64,000 bases of DNA from Elusimicrobiota bacterium. GTDB lineage: Bacteria > Elusimicrobiota > Elusimicrobia > UBA1565. The notes under the pieces were generated by a model. That model worked only from the letters and a program-made list of their open reading frames with translations. It was not told the DNA's origin and searched no databases. The translations under genes were made by a program, and so were the position numbers. Location of the stretch: contig JACPXC010000011.1 of assembly GCA_016196755.1 (NCBI GenBank), positions 1-64,000 of the forward strand. The letters run 5' to 3'. Of the stretch, positions 47,401 to 52,362 are shown piece by piece (position 1 is the first letter of the stretch; each line of letters begins with the position of its first letter).

Positions 47401-49664
47401 TCGAGGTCGCCGTCGTTGTCGAAATCCCCCCAGGCCACGCCTTCCGAATAGCCGCCGGTGCCGGTCAGCGTCACCTTGGTCAGGACCCCGCCCCCGTCGT
47501 TGCGCAGCAGGACCTCGTCTTGGTCGACGTCATTGGCCACGATGGCGTCGAGGTCGCCGTCATTGTCGTAGTCCCCCCACGCGACGCCTCTGGAGTTTCC
47601 CCCCGTGCCGGTCAGCGTCACCTTGGTCAGGACCCCGCCCCCGTCGTTGCGCAGCAGGTACTCGTCCTGTCCCGTGGTGTTGGCCACCAGGGCGTCGAGG
47701 TCGCCGTCATTGTCGTAATCCCCCCAGGCGACGCCGTTTGAATCGCCCCCGGTGCCCGTCAACGTCACCTTGGTCAGGACCCCGCCCCCGTCGTTGCGCA
47801 GCAGGACTTCGTCCTCCCCGAAGGTGTTCGCCACCAGGGCGTCGAGGTCCCCGTCATTGTCGTAGTCGCCCCACGCGACGCCGATCGAGAACCCTCCGGT
47901 ACCCGTGAGGGTCACCTTGGTCATGACCCCGCCCCCGTCGTTGCGCAAGATGACCTCGTCCTCCGTCCCCCCGTTGGCCACCAGGGCGTCGAGGTCGCCG
48001 TCGTTGTCGTAGTCGGCCCAGGCGACCCCCCACGAGTCTCCGGCGGTTCCGGCCAGCGTCAGCTTGGTCAGGACCCCGCCCCCGTCGTTGCGCAGAATGA
48101 CCTCGTCCTGCACGCCGTCGTTGGCTAGGAGGGCGTCGAGGTCGCCGTCGTTGTCGTAATCCCCCCACGCGGCTCCTCTCGTGTCCCCCCCCGTGCCCAA
48201 GAGGCCGATGACGTACGCCTGGGCGGTGGCCGCATTCGAGATGTCCGAACGCAGGCTCTGCAGGTCCGAGATAGTGATGGCGAAGTACCAGGTCGTGCGC
48301 GGGTCGAGGTTGGCGATGGCCGTGCTCTGGCGCACCCCGGCCGCCAGCGAGGTCGAGCGCACCGAGGCGTAGGGGGCGATATTGTAGGAGGCCATCGACG
48401 ATATCGGGAAGGTGGCCCAGCGGATGTCGTAGTTGTTGGAGGCCCCCGCTATGCCCGGCGCCGGGGCGGTCCAGGTCAGGGTGACGGTCTGGGAGGAGGC
48501 TCCCAGGCCGGTCGAGACCACCGAGGCGGCCAGGTCGGTTATCGCCCCAGGCTGGGGAAACGCCGTCCCATCGGCGCCCGCCAGCGCCGCGCCGCCGGCG
48601 CCGGCCGCGCCGGCCGTGACCGAGTAGGTCCACGTGGAGCCGTTGTAGCCCGACACCGCCACGACGACGCGCCCGCCGCCGCCGCCGCCGCCGGGGTCGT
48701 CGCCGAGGTTGGCGTCATCACCGCCCTTGCCGCCGCGCCCATGGATGGTCCCCGCCCCGCGCGCCGTGGCGGCGGTCAGGACCACCGTGCCGCCCGAGCC
48801 GCCGCCGCCCGCGCCCTGGTCCGTACCCGCCCCGTTGCCGTCGGTCCCGGCCGAGCCGTTGGCGGTCACGTAGCCGTCGAGGGTGAGCCGGCCGCCGACC
48901 GAAAGGAACACCGCCCCGCCGCCGTCGCCGCCGTTAAAGCCCGCCGAACACGAGCTCCCGCCGCCGCCGCCGGAGCCCAGGTCGCTCGGCGCGGCCGCCG
49001 TCTCGTAGGCCCCGCCGCCGGTCGGAGCGGCGCCGTCCCCTCCCGCGCCGCCGGCGCCGCCGTGGCCGGCCCCCGCGCCGCCCGCGTGCGCGGCATCGGT
49101 GGCCGCGCCGCCGCCGCCCGAGCCGAGCCCGGCCGTCCCCCCAGGGCAGCTCCCCGAGGTCCCGCCGGAGTAGCCGCGCCCCTGGACCGACACCGTGGCA
49201 CCCGCCGCCACGTCGAAGTCGCCGCTCACCGCGATGTTGACGAGGTATTGACGCACGGTGGAGTTGCTCCGGCTGCGCAGGACGGCCCCGGAGGCCAACA
49301 GCGCCGAGGCGGCCAGGAACTGGTGGGTCGTCCCCTGGTTCAAGGTCCCCCCCGAGGAGATCGTCAGGGCGGCGGTGATGACGGCCGAGGTGTCGATGAA
49401 GACCGCCGGGGCGCTCGTGCCGCCGATCGACAAGGAATTGACCCGCACGGTCGGCGAGGAGGCCGAGGCCGTTACGGTGACGGCGGCGTCGATGGTGACG
49501 TCGTCGGCCACGCCCGGGTTCACGTCGCCCGACCAGTTGGCCGAGGTATACCAGTTCCCGTCCCCGCCGCCGTCGTCCCAGCTCACGGCGGCCGCCCAGG
49601 AGGCGGAGGCGCAGCCCAACCATAGGGCGGCGGCCAAGAGACTTCTGAGCCAGGGGGCCTTCAC
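32412..49664 (-). CDS. giant exported multidomain surface protein (about 5750 residues)
   Basis: A signal peptide (about 1-25), a beta-rich NWY/NW segment, a Gly-rich region, then two large repeat units, each with a fibronectin-like part, seven FG-GAP/VCBS repeats of 49 residues (DYDNDGDLD calcium loops) and a shared module. Next come four LamG-type domains (coding near 44.3-43.7, 42.7-42.1, 41.3-40.7 and 38.4-37.8 kb) and a Kelch-like propeller (near 39.9-39.0 kb). Eight tandem copies of a roughly 155-residue module (37.2-33.4 kb) follow, with two more copies earlier, then fibronectin-like domains and a C-terminal FlgD-Ig domain. Such a protein should be a cell-surface adhesin or glycan binder. 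The GTG at 49664 is chosen because the signal peptide and promoter fit; a TTG at 49697 lies inside the -35 box. Confidence 0.9.
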   Translation of the reverse strand: MKAPWLRSLLAAALWLGCASASWAAAVSWDDGGGDGNWYTSANWSGDVNPGVADDVTIDAAVTVTASASSPTVRVNSLSIGGTSAPAVFIDTSAVITAALTISSGGTLNQGTTHQFLAASALLASGAVLRSRSNSTVRQYLVNIAVSGDFDVAAGATVSVQGRGYSGGTSGSCPGGTAGLGSGGGGAATDAAHAGGAGAGHGGAGGAGGDGAAPTGGGAYETAAAPSDLGSGGGGGSSCSAGFNGGDGGGAVFLSVGGRLTLDGYVTANGSAGTDGNGAGTDQGAGGGGSGGTVVLTAATARGAGTIHGRGGKGGDDANLGDDPGGGGGGGRVVVAVSGYNGSTWTYSVTAGAAGAGGAALAGADGTAFPQPGAITDLAASVVSTGLGASSQTVTLTWTAPAPGIAGASNNYDIRWATFPISSMASYNIAPYASVRSTSLAAGVRQSTAIANLDPRTTWYFAITISDLQSLRSDISNAATAQAYVIGLLGTGGDTRGAAWGDYDNDGDLDALLANDGVQDEVILRNDGGGVLTKLTLAGTAGDSWGVAWADYDNDGDLDALVANGGTEDEVILRNDGGGVMTKVTLTGTGGFSIGVAWGDYDNDGDLDALVANTFGEDEVLLRNDGGGVLTKVTLTGTGGDSNGVAWGDYDNDGDLDALVANTTGQDEYLLRNDGGGVLTKVTLTGTGGNSRGVAWGDYDNDGDLDAIVANDVDQDEVLLRNDGGGVLTKVTLTGTGGYSEGVAWGDFDNDGDLDALVGNTSGQDEVLLRNDGGGVLTKVTLTGTGGDTHGVSWGDYDDDGDLDALLANVSAGNEAVLRNDVSVGHSSPSAPSAGFSASFAEYSASSSSGVLSLLWGDGSDAETPAAALRYFARVGTTTAGSSTTYKVPPRYSLDGYSGGGSFLYSTKLSASQRGLKLVMQKEATAYWAVVTEDGESLRSAESAAQETRLSAPRRVTDLAVSIVSTGLGASSMTVTLSWTAPGDDGDSGAIMGGAFDIRYSTLAPMTSTGAYAGAPAVFSVLVATSVAPGARQSYSIGLLDARTTHYFALTTKDGVGVRSGLSNPATAQAYANSLTGTGGSSVGVAWADYDNDGDLDALIANAAGADEVLLRNDGGGVLTKVTLTGTGGDSTGVAWGDFDNDGDLDAIIANASGQDEVLLRNDGGGTFTKVTLTGTGGDSYGVAVGDYDNDGDLDILVANYSGQDEVLLRNDGGGTFTKVTLTGTGGTSVGVAWGDYDNDGDLDAIVSNAAGQDEYVLRNDGGGVLSSMTLTGTGGNSSGVAWGDYDNDGDLDALVANYGSDEVLLRNDGGGTLTTVTLTGTGGDSGSVAWGDYDNDGDLDALVGNSSGQDEVLLRNDGGGVLTKVTLAGSAGGSQGVSWGDYDEDGDLDALVANYGPADEVLLRNDVSVSHSSPAAPASGFSASFSEYSLSSSSGLLYLRWGDASDAETPAAALRYFVRVGTGTAGSSTVQKIPARYSLDGYSGGGSFLYSTKLSDSQRGLKLVMSKGATVHWAVVTEDGESLRSGESAAQVANIVPPSAVVLSAAQDSTVETSSTAWIALTFNAPGEDAGVGDLAAGAVYDVRWSSAGALDTLARYAAAPYAQALSAVGTAGAPVTLRVSVEPGKTWYFALTTKDSVGSRSALSNSPNAYARVVVGRVDDVSLTTTLQGGTTAFLKLRLWTEGTGATADLLKLSVRKTGTLPDAALSNVGLYLDDGDGAFTASDELSLLTSPASFVSSAVTLSLAAPDTLQNSTRTYFVGATVRPDFLPVEGASIALHLDGEAVRVRGAGVEQTDLPALAFDGVDDRVTAPYAAALDLGGIGQFTLEAWLRSTDTARANMAVITRGNAGGDAGYRLWLGAGGCSAGVPSFFVGSSVLCADNGSGQVSVTDGRWHHVAAVFDAGVGRLFVDGVPMNSGAMGGTLADGASDLAVGGPNGSGVASYFIGELDEARLTAFVRYPAELPPLRRNTASGALVLYHFDAPVVANRAVDSSISGIDGTLQGGAAGYARSTGTALTDARDTLFADAAPLLPPALFRNDQNVAVMRLRLWTGGDFITLDQLSVAATGTAAASSVSQLKLYRDDGDGLFNAGSDTALTLGQSFLLGKATFSLSGAGTSQTLSPSTRTFFLAWNVSVSAQTGADIGVVLVSSAEFVLSGATDTVSASVFPLASGTAPIVAAQALVSADTSSGTWLNVSSVVFRAAFGSGNIDHLHWRWDQSPASAVDGGELPAWSSGKTTVTAASDNSNWYFHARAFDTFDDPGLQTDLGPFWLDRTVPVGGSYLSLNSTGGAVAETQFGDLAAGVTVQLVVSDAVSGLNVDGPAPYAPSSGAVSLWHLDETSGNWADSGPAGNALSASGTPGRGPGRFGAGLLLDAASFAQRAAPAGLPVGNAARTLEAWINTVSTSGTQAAVSWSDGACGSATRLGLLGGRLWADLGCASTPTSAAVSTGVWHHVALTYDGSVGRFYLDGVRVASQTYGAQASAAGTLTIGNNEAGQGFRGAIDEARVSARAFSDAEIAASALRGDPYYVSFSSDAGASWVVINSTVPALGPYAALTGAHGATGNQTLSASGLSLAVSTSAQTGGSATNQARFHFADVAGNVRTMGPFAVLVDTNASVAFSTPSLPAPGSYTGTRPDFYWTGPSTSVVQGMGGQFFVQVSSADPAFAAPSLVISVATPAAVTDPAFVRVTGVYLSTFTLTGGTTYYWRVRSRSSLGVDGAWGPVGGFVVDTSSPTVSSFLVYNSTGGAFSETGPIDLRQGVTVQVTAADTVSGLGAANALTVGPGTAASWRFSERHGAAPLDEAAGAVGVLVGGRYGLTPFGAGLALSGAGQYMSAPNTAFQFAPASTFTVSAWVRPTASVNQVLAAVGAPLTPGGSNWVVWVNNTGALRLTNATGGGVLSPAGLIQNGVWQHVTVVQQGTKAWFYINGVLRHSQGWSGNSGGGTMAFSVGAGIRNTAVAEAFFNGDLDEVKVFSTASGPDEVAADFARGVPGRFAVEYSTTAGAAWNVVSATFPGAGFPYIAQTGVDGSAGPEVLTVRDLAPAHSTTAAVGSLGTNLLRFLSADRRGNFTLAGPFTLLVDTVAAAAVSTPTLPAPGVFVSTRPDFAWGGPSTTTAAGMGAGALFLLEADDQADFSSPAIAVSTPVVIAGTATAFTQGVYVSTFSLLHGTTYYWRVRARDFLGIYSQPLTVSSFVTDYLAPAGSAFASLNSTGGLVGESIGITLAAGVTVQLTVQDTGPAGLAHAELDDAVPYGVMYTTNGAGLWNDGSWGPTLTDAGATAARSLARYGGALFMGADTGRVWRFDGSVWALSTTLGAQRVLALKAFGGKLYAGLSANGQVWEFNGAAWSLSASFTAPDDVQTLEAYNGRLYAGLSSGRLMQYEPSNGRWELLHVFAAPPGVGVQSLGVYDGRLFAGANPNVYVLDTSTWSLSFTASASILALKAYDGKLFAATNNSGIISQFDGQAWTVSNDPPETESSVLTVHAGRLYAASAEPSNGRLYAYDAKSWVLVRTLPNAADKISALAAFGGRLYAGLEPASGNAEVFVSTPLVTSLSGAEGSAAPQTLSASGLSFEPSLTGTVCAGNPSCTATNQVRFAALDRGGRVGQAGPFAVLVDSLLSQPTAYYPAPARWVRETLPDFAWIEASTMPQHQVQVSTGPDFTALTINQTTAHYLLGATASLANDTTYYWRVKALNAFSVGSAFSPTVNFAVDPAAPSTSAYRHLNSTGGALAESQFTDLAAGSTIEFTVRDPASGLLLEPLGSQARVGAWSFEDSGTSSLDFSGRGHNATLDAAIVRSGSGYRGLGLRGSGTFAVNIASSPATTWTGLTVAGWAKPTRNASALMTLFATVRNQVYAQSAQGRVLYGARATGAGGCALNTAQTYPLGAWQHVAFVADPGANENRLYVDGELAASCSGASSAGDTRLRLLADGVTGIGSIDAYEGFLDEVRLFSAPLSAAAVRREADGAPFAVAFSTDAGASWSAVSSTFGAGPRLAFTGNNGATSDETIQIVGLPLRQSTVTAVCGQVSPCLATNQVQFFAPDRAGSVRTMGPFAVRVDTSVPTPVVLSLAPTATDQIAVISTGTDNTAGSGLRDFLFEASTSQAFAAPLSSSGFIAQTTYTFTGLIDATTYWVRVWSRDQLLNVSTPTVELATATFGTVFLTTQIAAPPSALQGAFVPMLTLRLASKPGSTSRLLSLRARKTGTAPDSSVDQVQLYAEADGDGVFSGGDTQQTAAGLALGEAVLVLAGAGIPLDVAASTFHVVFKMNAGAVTDDTVGLEISSTTSVGLQHPARAQGSFPAVVAPIPVSDGANVLNIIPTSLAPAAMQAGSNDIPVLELRAVTDTGTSIISSVTVTMTGTTPPSKVRSINLWRDADPVDGLFGPGDIRLTSDIDAFGGGNTATMSITGFQVSSRTVTTSARRFFITVSLAADAPQDSVFRLGLASTSAVTLQNLADTVAFSAAVLSSTVSVILNNVLTVAAVDETPAAYVQGERFTILRATMTVDVGAAQVNRVTARLTGNGQGSDIAAVEVWRDATTDGQGLSAVLDTRVGSAPYSGGLAVVDIDTQTILSGTSAVFFLAYVVEPAAAPGVTLGMKLNAGDVRAGNSGTTVAGNLPIESSSRTVQATVNRMVITNAIKDVSPGALLQGQQHAAMLRLDVISDKNDFSWLGLSVERLGTAPDSAVSAVNVFRDFDGNGSFDVAVDSRVTGGADVFSNSTATLTLPQVQTVSASTKTYFVTLSVAAGAESGKTLGVRISTTASFNLIAPNTVSTATAFPIQTGLVPVNQFQNTVTVTTASVVPGVGAEPGAIDVPFMSLALRTDVSNAAFQSLRVDQAGTAADADVKQVKLYYDTNDTGNFDSSNLNNYLLVTSSGQRFGSNGPASVVVSFSTPQVLGTAPKRYFLVLDLSTAAVPARTVVVRASTGAFFTVDAPNRVDPSVNFVSAALNVNAPPTTMFVVGTDSAPATVTQGTPNVPMLTLKVRTAAFTARWNQLRVTRTGTGQDGHVPSVKLYRDADGDGTLDISLDERLSTTVFSGGTALLGFSTQTITVATVTYFVTYDFKTTATAGDTAGARIAAAGDLRVETPDTVSTAGFPLQSTNAAVVATQAGLFVTATNLAPGELKQAATEQVLMSLAVQTTQFALTWSALTVRSTGSAADSDIKAISLWHDANINGVVDVGTDTKITSGLNAFLGGVAVLSFASVQDVGTSQKRYLLTVDPAPFAEPGRTFAVLLQSTASLSVSSPNFVVPAGFPAQSDANATLRKLEEELVVTPADLVVGGVNQGARQALARLSTRASRNRVSWSALVVRQNGNLGAGEIDFVGVWRDVDGDLALGSADLYVGSATFSGSQASVFFSTVQTVGVATQTYFLAVQPNISATVGADIRLSLQTADFTLGSPDTVGAAGLPFNTGAAPVLDAKTPSRPVVTDAGASTSDFEGLDFTWVSSVGSGTLAGAFYAVGTTAGGTDVRGWTAIAAALTTVRATGFALNQATTYYVAVKTQSSFAFDSPVGVSDGILMDFQVPLSPAPSVTTGSGALLVTWANIPGGPSGIIGYLVEYRTGASPQWINAKTGEKTSVKAMTLAAAPGARPAELRVLAVSTDSLVTSNSFQAGGLPAGTLFVRVSAVTGSGVLSSASDPVQVQLGPLPKDGITDASLYPNPFDSRKRAGNIHYALSANAEVSIKVYSVFGRLLREMSFAPGSSGGVAGSNTVAWDGADDSGTKVAKGMYIMVITSGGAKAVLKVGVIH
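33400..37190 (-). repeat. eight tandem copies of a ~155-residue beta module
   Basis: Within the giant gene, each copy carries a strand rich in Leu (for example VPMLTLKVRT), a TGT-x-D motif, a KLYRDADGDG-like acidic loop, a SGG-x-A strand and a TYFVTYD-like strand. Copies are diverged, so the duplication is old. Two related copies occur earlier in the protein (near 44.6 and 43.5 kb). They probably form a stalk. Confidence 0.75.
45443..46443 (-). repeat. second block of seven FG-GAP/VCBS repeats
   Basis: Seven copies of a 49-residue repeat built around TGTGGDS, GVAWGDYDNDGDLDALVAN and LLRNDGGG; the fifth copy is one residue shorter. Seven blades match a closed beta-propeller; the DxDxDGxxD loops should bind Ca2+. 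Confidence 0.85.
47195..48200 (-). repeat. first block of seven FG-GAP/VCBS repeats
   Basis: Seven 49-residue copies of the same repeat, followed by the same 120-residue module (SLDGYSGGGSFLYSTKL) as the second block. The two blocks start about 1757 bases apart, so the whole unit seems to have been duplicated. Confidence 0.85.
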
Positions 49665-49672
49665 GCTATAGG

Positions 49673-49716
49673 AAGGTAGCCGGGGACCTGCCCCCAATCA
49701 CGAAAAAATCACGAAG
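49673..49716 (-). promoter_or_regulatory. promoter of the giant gene
   Basis: On the minus strand: TTTCGTGATTG with GTGATT (49696-49701), 17-bp spacer, TACCTT (49673-49678), eight bases, GTG at 49664. A further TTCGTGAT copy lies upstream. Nearly identical to the promoter at 32333-32376. Confidence 0.6.
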
Positions 49717-49722
49717 GCAGCT

Positions 49723-49768
49723 TAGACCGTACTCTAAAAAGGTCTTGACTTTTTTAGAGTACGGTCTA
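49723..49768. repeat. 18-bp perfect inverted repeat in the divergent intergenic region
   Basis: TAGACCGTACTCTAAAAA (49723-49740) is the exact inverse of the arm at 49751-49768; the spacer is 10 bases. Both flanking genes are transcribed away from it, so it is not a gene-end terminator. It may be an operator or the trace of a mobile element. Confidence 0.7.
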
Positions 49769-49857
49769 GCGCCTGCCCGCATGGAACGAGCTGGACATGC
49801 TCCCCTGACGGAAAGAGGCGTTGTGGGAGTCGTATATTAATATCAACGCGTTGTTTA

Positions 49858-49863
49858 TATAAT
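49858..49863 (+). promoter_or_regulatory. -10 box of the DUF4143 ATPase gene
   Basis: TATAAT lies seven bases before the ATG at 49871 in a strongly AT-rich stretch (about 49830-49870). No convincing -35 is seen. The spacing implies a leaderless message. Confidence 0.5.
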
Positions 49864-49870
49864 TAAAGTA

Positions 49871-51229
49871 ATGAAAAGAGTTGTTGAGTCCCGGCTTGAC
49901 GCCTGGCTGACCGACCCTGCCCGCCGACCTCTTGTTCTGCGCGGAGCCAGGCAGGTGGGAAAGACTTGGCTGGTGCGCGACCTGGCCGCCCGCGCCGGGC
50001 GCCAACTCATCGAGGTGAATTTTGAGCGTGACCCGGCGTTAAAGCGTCTTTTCAGCACCAACGACCCCCGCCAGATTCTAGGGGAGCTCTCGCTGGCCCT
50101 TTCGGTCGATATCGATCCGGAGCGCAGCCTGCTCTTCCTAGACGAGATTCAGGCCGCCGGCGAGGTGCTTGCCAAATTGCGCTGGTTCTATGAGGAAATG
50201 CCCCATTTGCCGGTGGCGGCGGCGGGGTCTCTGCTCGAGTTCTCCCTTGCCGAACACGCCTTCAGCATGCCGGTCGGACGCATCGCCTTTCAGCATATCG
50301 AGCCGATGGGCTTTTCCGAATACCTGCTGGCTCACGGACAGCAGCGCCTGCTGTCCGCCATCCGGGCGTGGCGCCCCGGTCAAGCGTTATCCGCGACGGC
50401 GCACGAACAAACGGCGCGCTGGTTCTTTCGCTTCGCGATGGTGGGCGGCATGCCGGCGGTCGTGGCCGCCGACGTCGCGGGGCGCGAGCCGCGCCAGGTG
50501 CGGGAACTGCAGAAAGAACTGCTCGCCGCCTATCGCGCCGACTTCGCCAAGTATGCCGGCCGGATGGACCGAGACATCCTCGATTCCGTCCTCAACGCCG
50601 TCGCCGCCTCGCTGGGCCGGAAGTTCGTGTGCGCCCATGTCGGTGAAGGCGTCAAACAGCACCAGGCCAAGCGCGCACTGGATTTGCTCAGCATGGCCGG
50701 GCTTGTGCACCAGGTCCGCTACACGGCCGCCAACGGCTTGCCTCTGGGCGCCGAGGTGAAGGGCTCGTTTCGAAAGGCGGTGGCGGCGGATGTCGGCATC
50801 GTCCATGCGCTGCTGGGCACCCCGGCCGCCCAGGCCTTCCCGTCATGGGAGTCGTTGGCGCCCTCCTTGCGGGGTCAACTGACCGACCAACTAGCCGCAC
50901 AGCAGTTGCGGCTGACCGATTCCGGCGCCGGCGACGGCCCGGAGCTTTACTACTGGCAGCGAAAGGGGGGGCGCCCCGGCGAGATCGATTACATCATGCA
51001 GGTCCACGGAGGCGTCATCCCGATCGAACTCAAGGCGGGAGCGGCCGGTTCCATGAAAAGCCTGCACCAGTTCATGTTCGAACGGAGCCTGGGCCTGGCC
51101 GTGCGCGTGGACGCCAATCCCCCCTCGGTCATGGATTTGGATCTCAAGACCACGCAAGGCCAGGCGGTACGCTACCGGCTCGTGGGCGTGCCCTTCTACT
51201 TACTCTGGAATCTGCCGGACATCCTCTGA
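49871..51229 (+). CDS. AAA+ ATPase with DUF4143 nuclease-like C-terminus
   Basis: A 452-residue protein of the common AAA_14/DUF4143 family. Walker A is GARQVGKT (25-32), Walker B LLFLDEIQ (about 88-95). The C-terminal DUF4143 region (about 200-440) contains a PD-(D/E)xK-like pattern: GEIDYIMQ followed by IPIELKAG. Members are frequent in bacteria and are often found with mobile or poorly conserved genes; function is not established. The AT-rich leader and adjacent palindrome fit possible acquisition by transfer. Confidence 0.87.
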   Translation: MKRVVESRLDAWLTDPARRPLVLRGARQVGKTWLVRDLAARAGRQLIEVNFERDPALKRLFSTNDPRQILGELSLALSVDIDPERSLLFLDEIQAAGEVLAKLRWFYEEMPHLPVAAAGSLLEFSLAEHAFSMPVGRIAFQHIEPMGFSEYLLAHGQQRLLSAIRAWRPGQALSATAHEQTARWFFRFAMVGGMPAVVAADVAGREPRQVRELQKELLAAYRADFAKYAGRMDRDILDSVLNAVAASLGRKFVCAHVGEGVKQHQAKRALDLLSMAGLVHQVRYTAANGLPLGAEVKGSFRKAVAADVGIVHALLGTPAAQAFPSWESLAPSLRGQLTDQLAAQQLRLTDSGAGDGPELYYWQRKGGRPGEIDYIMQVHGGVIPIELKAGAAGSMKSLHQFMFERSLGLAVRVDANPPSVMDLDLKTTQGQAVRYRLVGVPFYLLWNLPDIL

Positions 51230-51265
51230 CACGTGAAGCGGGGCGGCGCCTCGCGCGTAGTCCAT

Positions 51266-51646
51266 CTACTTCTTGGCCGCCCGCCGCTCGAGCACCTTGA
51301 CCCGCACGAGCAGCATCTTGGAGTCGAAGGGCTTGGTCAGGTAGTCGTCGGCCCCGCGCGAGTAGCCCGAGACCTGGTCCTCGACCATCGCGCGCACGGT
51401 CAGGAGCAGGATCGGCAAGTCGCGGTACTTGGCGTCGTCGCGGATCTTGCGGGTGAGCTCGAGCCCGTCCATGCGCGGCATGTTGAGGTCGAGGACCGCC
51501 ATGTCGACCTTCTTGCGCTGCATCGCGTCCCAAGCGGCCAGGCCGTCCTCGGCGCGCACCACCGAGTAGCCGCCCTGGGTCAGGATCTCGGTCACGAGCT
51601 CGCGGAACATCTCGTCGTCGTCGGCGACCAGGACGGTCAAGGGCAT
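51266..51646 (-). CDS. stand-alone response-regulator receiver
   Basis: A 126-residue single receiver with D9-D11, phospho-acceptor D53 (LDLNMP), T83 and K105 (TKPF). It has no output domain. It follows the winged-helix regulator by one base and ends the three-gene regulatory operon that starts at 53223. It may pass phosphate or dock to one of its operon partners. Confidence 0.88.
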   Translation of the reverse strand: MPLTVLVADDDEMFRELVTEILTQGGYSVVRAEDGLAAWDAMQRKKVDMAVLDLNMPRMDGLELTRKIRDDAKYRDLPILLLTVRAMVEDQVSGYSRGADDYLTKPFDSKMLLVRVKVLERRAAKK

Positions 51647-51647
51647 C

Positions 51648-52361
51648 TCAATCCTCCCGCAGCGCGTAGCCTACGCCGTAGATCGTCCGGATGAGCGGGC
51701 CGTAGCGGCCGAGCTTCCGGCGCAGCGACTCGACGTGCTTGTCGACCGTCCCGGGCTGGACCTCGGCCGACTGTCCCTTCCAGACCGTCTCGAGGATAAA
51801 GCCGCGCTCGAGCACCTTGCCGGGCTGCTGGAGGAACAGGGCCAGGAAGTCGAACTCGGTGCGCGTGAGGCCGGGGATGAGCGACCAGCGCGTGCGCGTG
51901 CCCTTCACCCAGGCCTCCTGGCGCGAGCGGTCGATCTTGAGCTCGCCGCCCGAGGACTTGAGGACGTCCAGCGCCGAGGCCAGGCTGGGCAGGATGCGGC
52001 GCAGGTGGGCCTTCATCTTGGCCAGGAGCAGGCGGTCGTCGATGTCGTCGGGGAAGGAGTCGTCGCAGCCGGCCTCGAGCGCGGCGATCACTTTGTCGGC
52101 GCCGGCGTCGGCCCCGGCGATCAGGATGACCGAGACCCCGGTCGAGGCCGCCTTGACCCGCCGCACGGCCTCCTCGGGGCGGGGCCTAAAGAGCGACCAG
52201 TCGGCCAGCACCAGGCCGAAGCGCTGGCGGGCCACGTCGGCGGCCAAGGCGTTCACGTCGGAGGCGACGGACACCTGCCAGCCCTCGCGGGTCATCAGCG
52301 TCTCCCAGCGGCGCGCCCGCGCGGGGTCGGAGGAGGCGATCCAGAAGACGAGCTGGGACAT
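51648..52361 (-). CDS. winged-helix regulator with degenerate receiver
   Basis: A 237-residue OmpR-like protein. The C-terminal winged helix (about 140-237) is typical: TRTEFDFLALFLQQPGKVLER, VDKHVESLRRKLG, IYGVGYAL. The N-terminal receiver keeps an Asp near 55 (LADWS) but lacks the acidic pair and the switch lysine, so it is probably not controlled by phosphorylation. It resembles the regulator at 24690-25349, including the RARRWE segment near the start. It sits between two genuine receiver genes in one operon. Confidence 0.82.
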   Translation of the reverse strand: MSQLVFWIASSDPARARRWETLMTREGWQVSVASDVNALAADVARQRFGLVLADWSLFRPRPEEAVRRVKAASTGVSVILIAGADAGADKVIAALEAGCDDSFPDDIDDRLLLAKMKAHLRRILPSLASALDVLKSSGGELKIDRSRQEAWVKGTRTRWSLIPGLTRTEFDFLALFLQQPGKVLERGFILETVWKGQSAEVQPGTVDKHVESLRRKLGRYGPLIRTIYGVGYALRED

Positions 52362-52362
52362 G

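Noticed and set aside
45443-48200. Regular 147-base periodicity suggesting a CRISPR or satellite array
   Set aside because: The period is three times 49 and stays in frame with FG-GAP repeats; there are no short spacer units.
48600-49200. Gly-rich region as a PE_PGRS-like or silk-like protein
   Set aside because: It is one section of the giant protein and lacks any PE domain; many exported beta-helix proteins have similar Gly-rich loops.
49665-49697. TTG at 49697 as start of the giant gene
   Set aside because: It lies within the -35 box shared with another promoter, and the added residues precede a complete signal peptide that begins at the GTG at 49664.
49871-51229. DUF4143 ATPase as part of a defence island
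   Set aside because: No restriction, toxin or other defence genes are adjacent; the family is common outside such islands.
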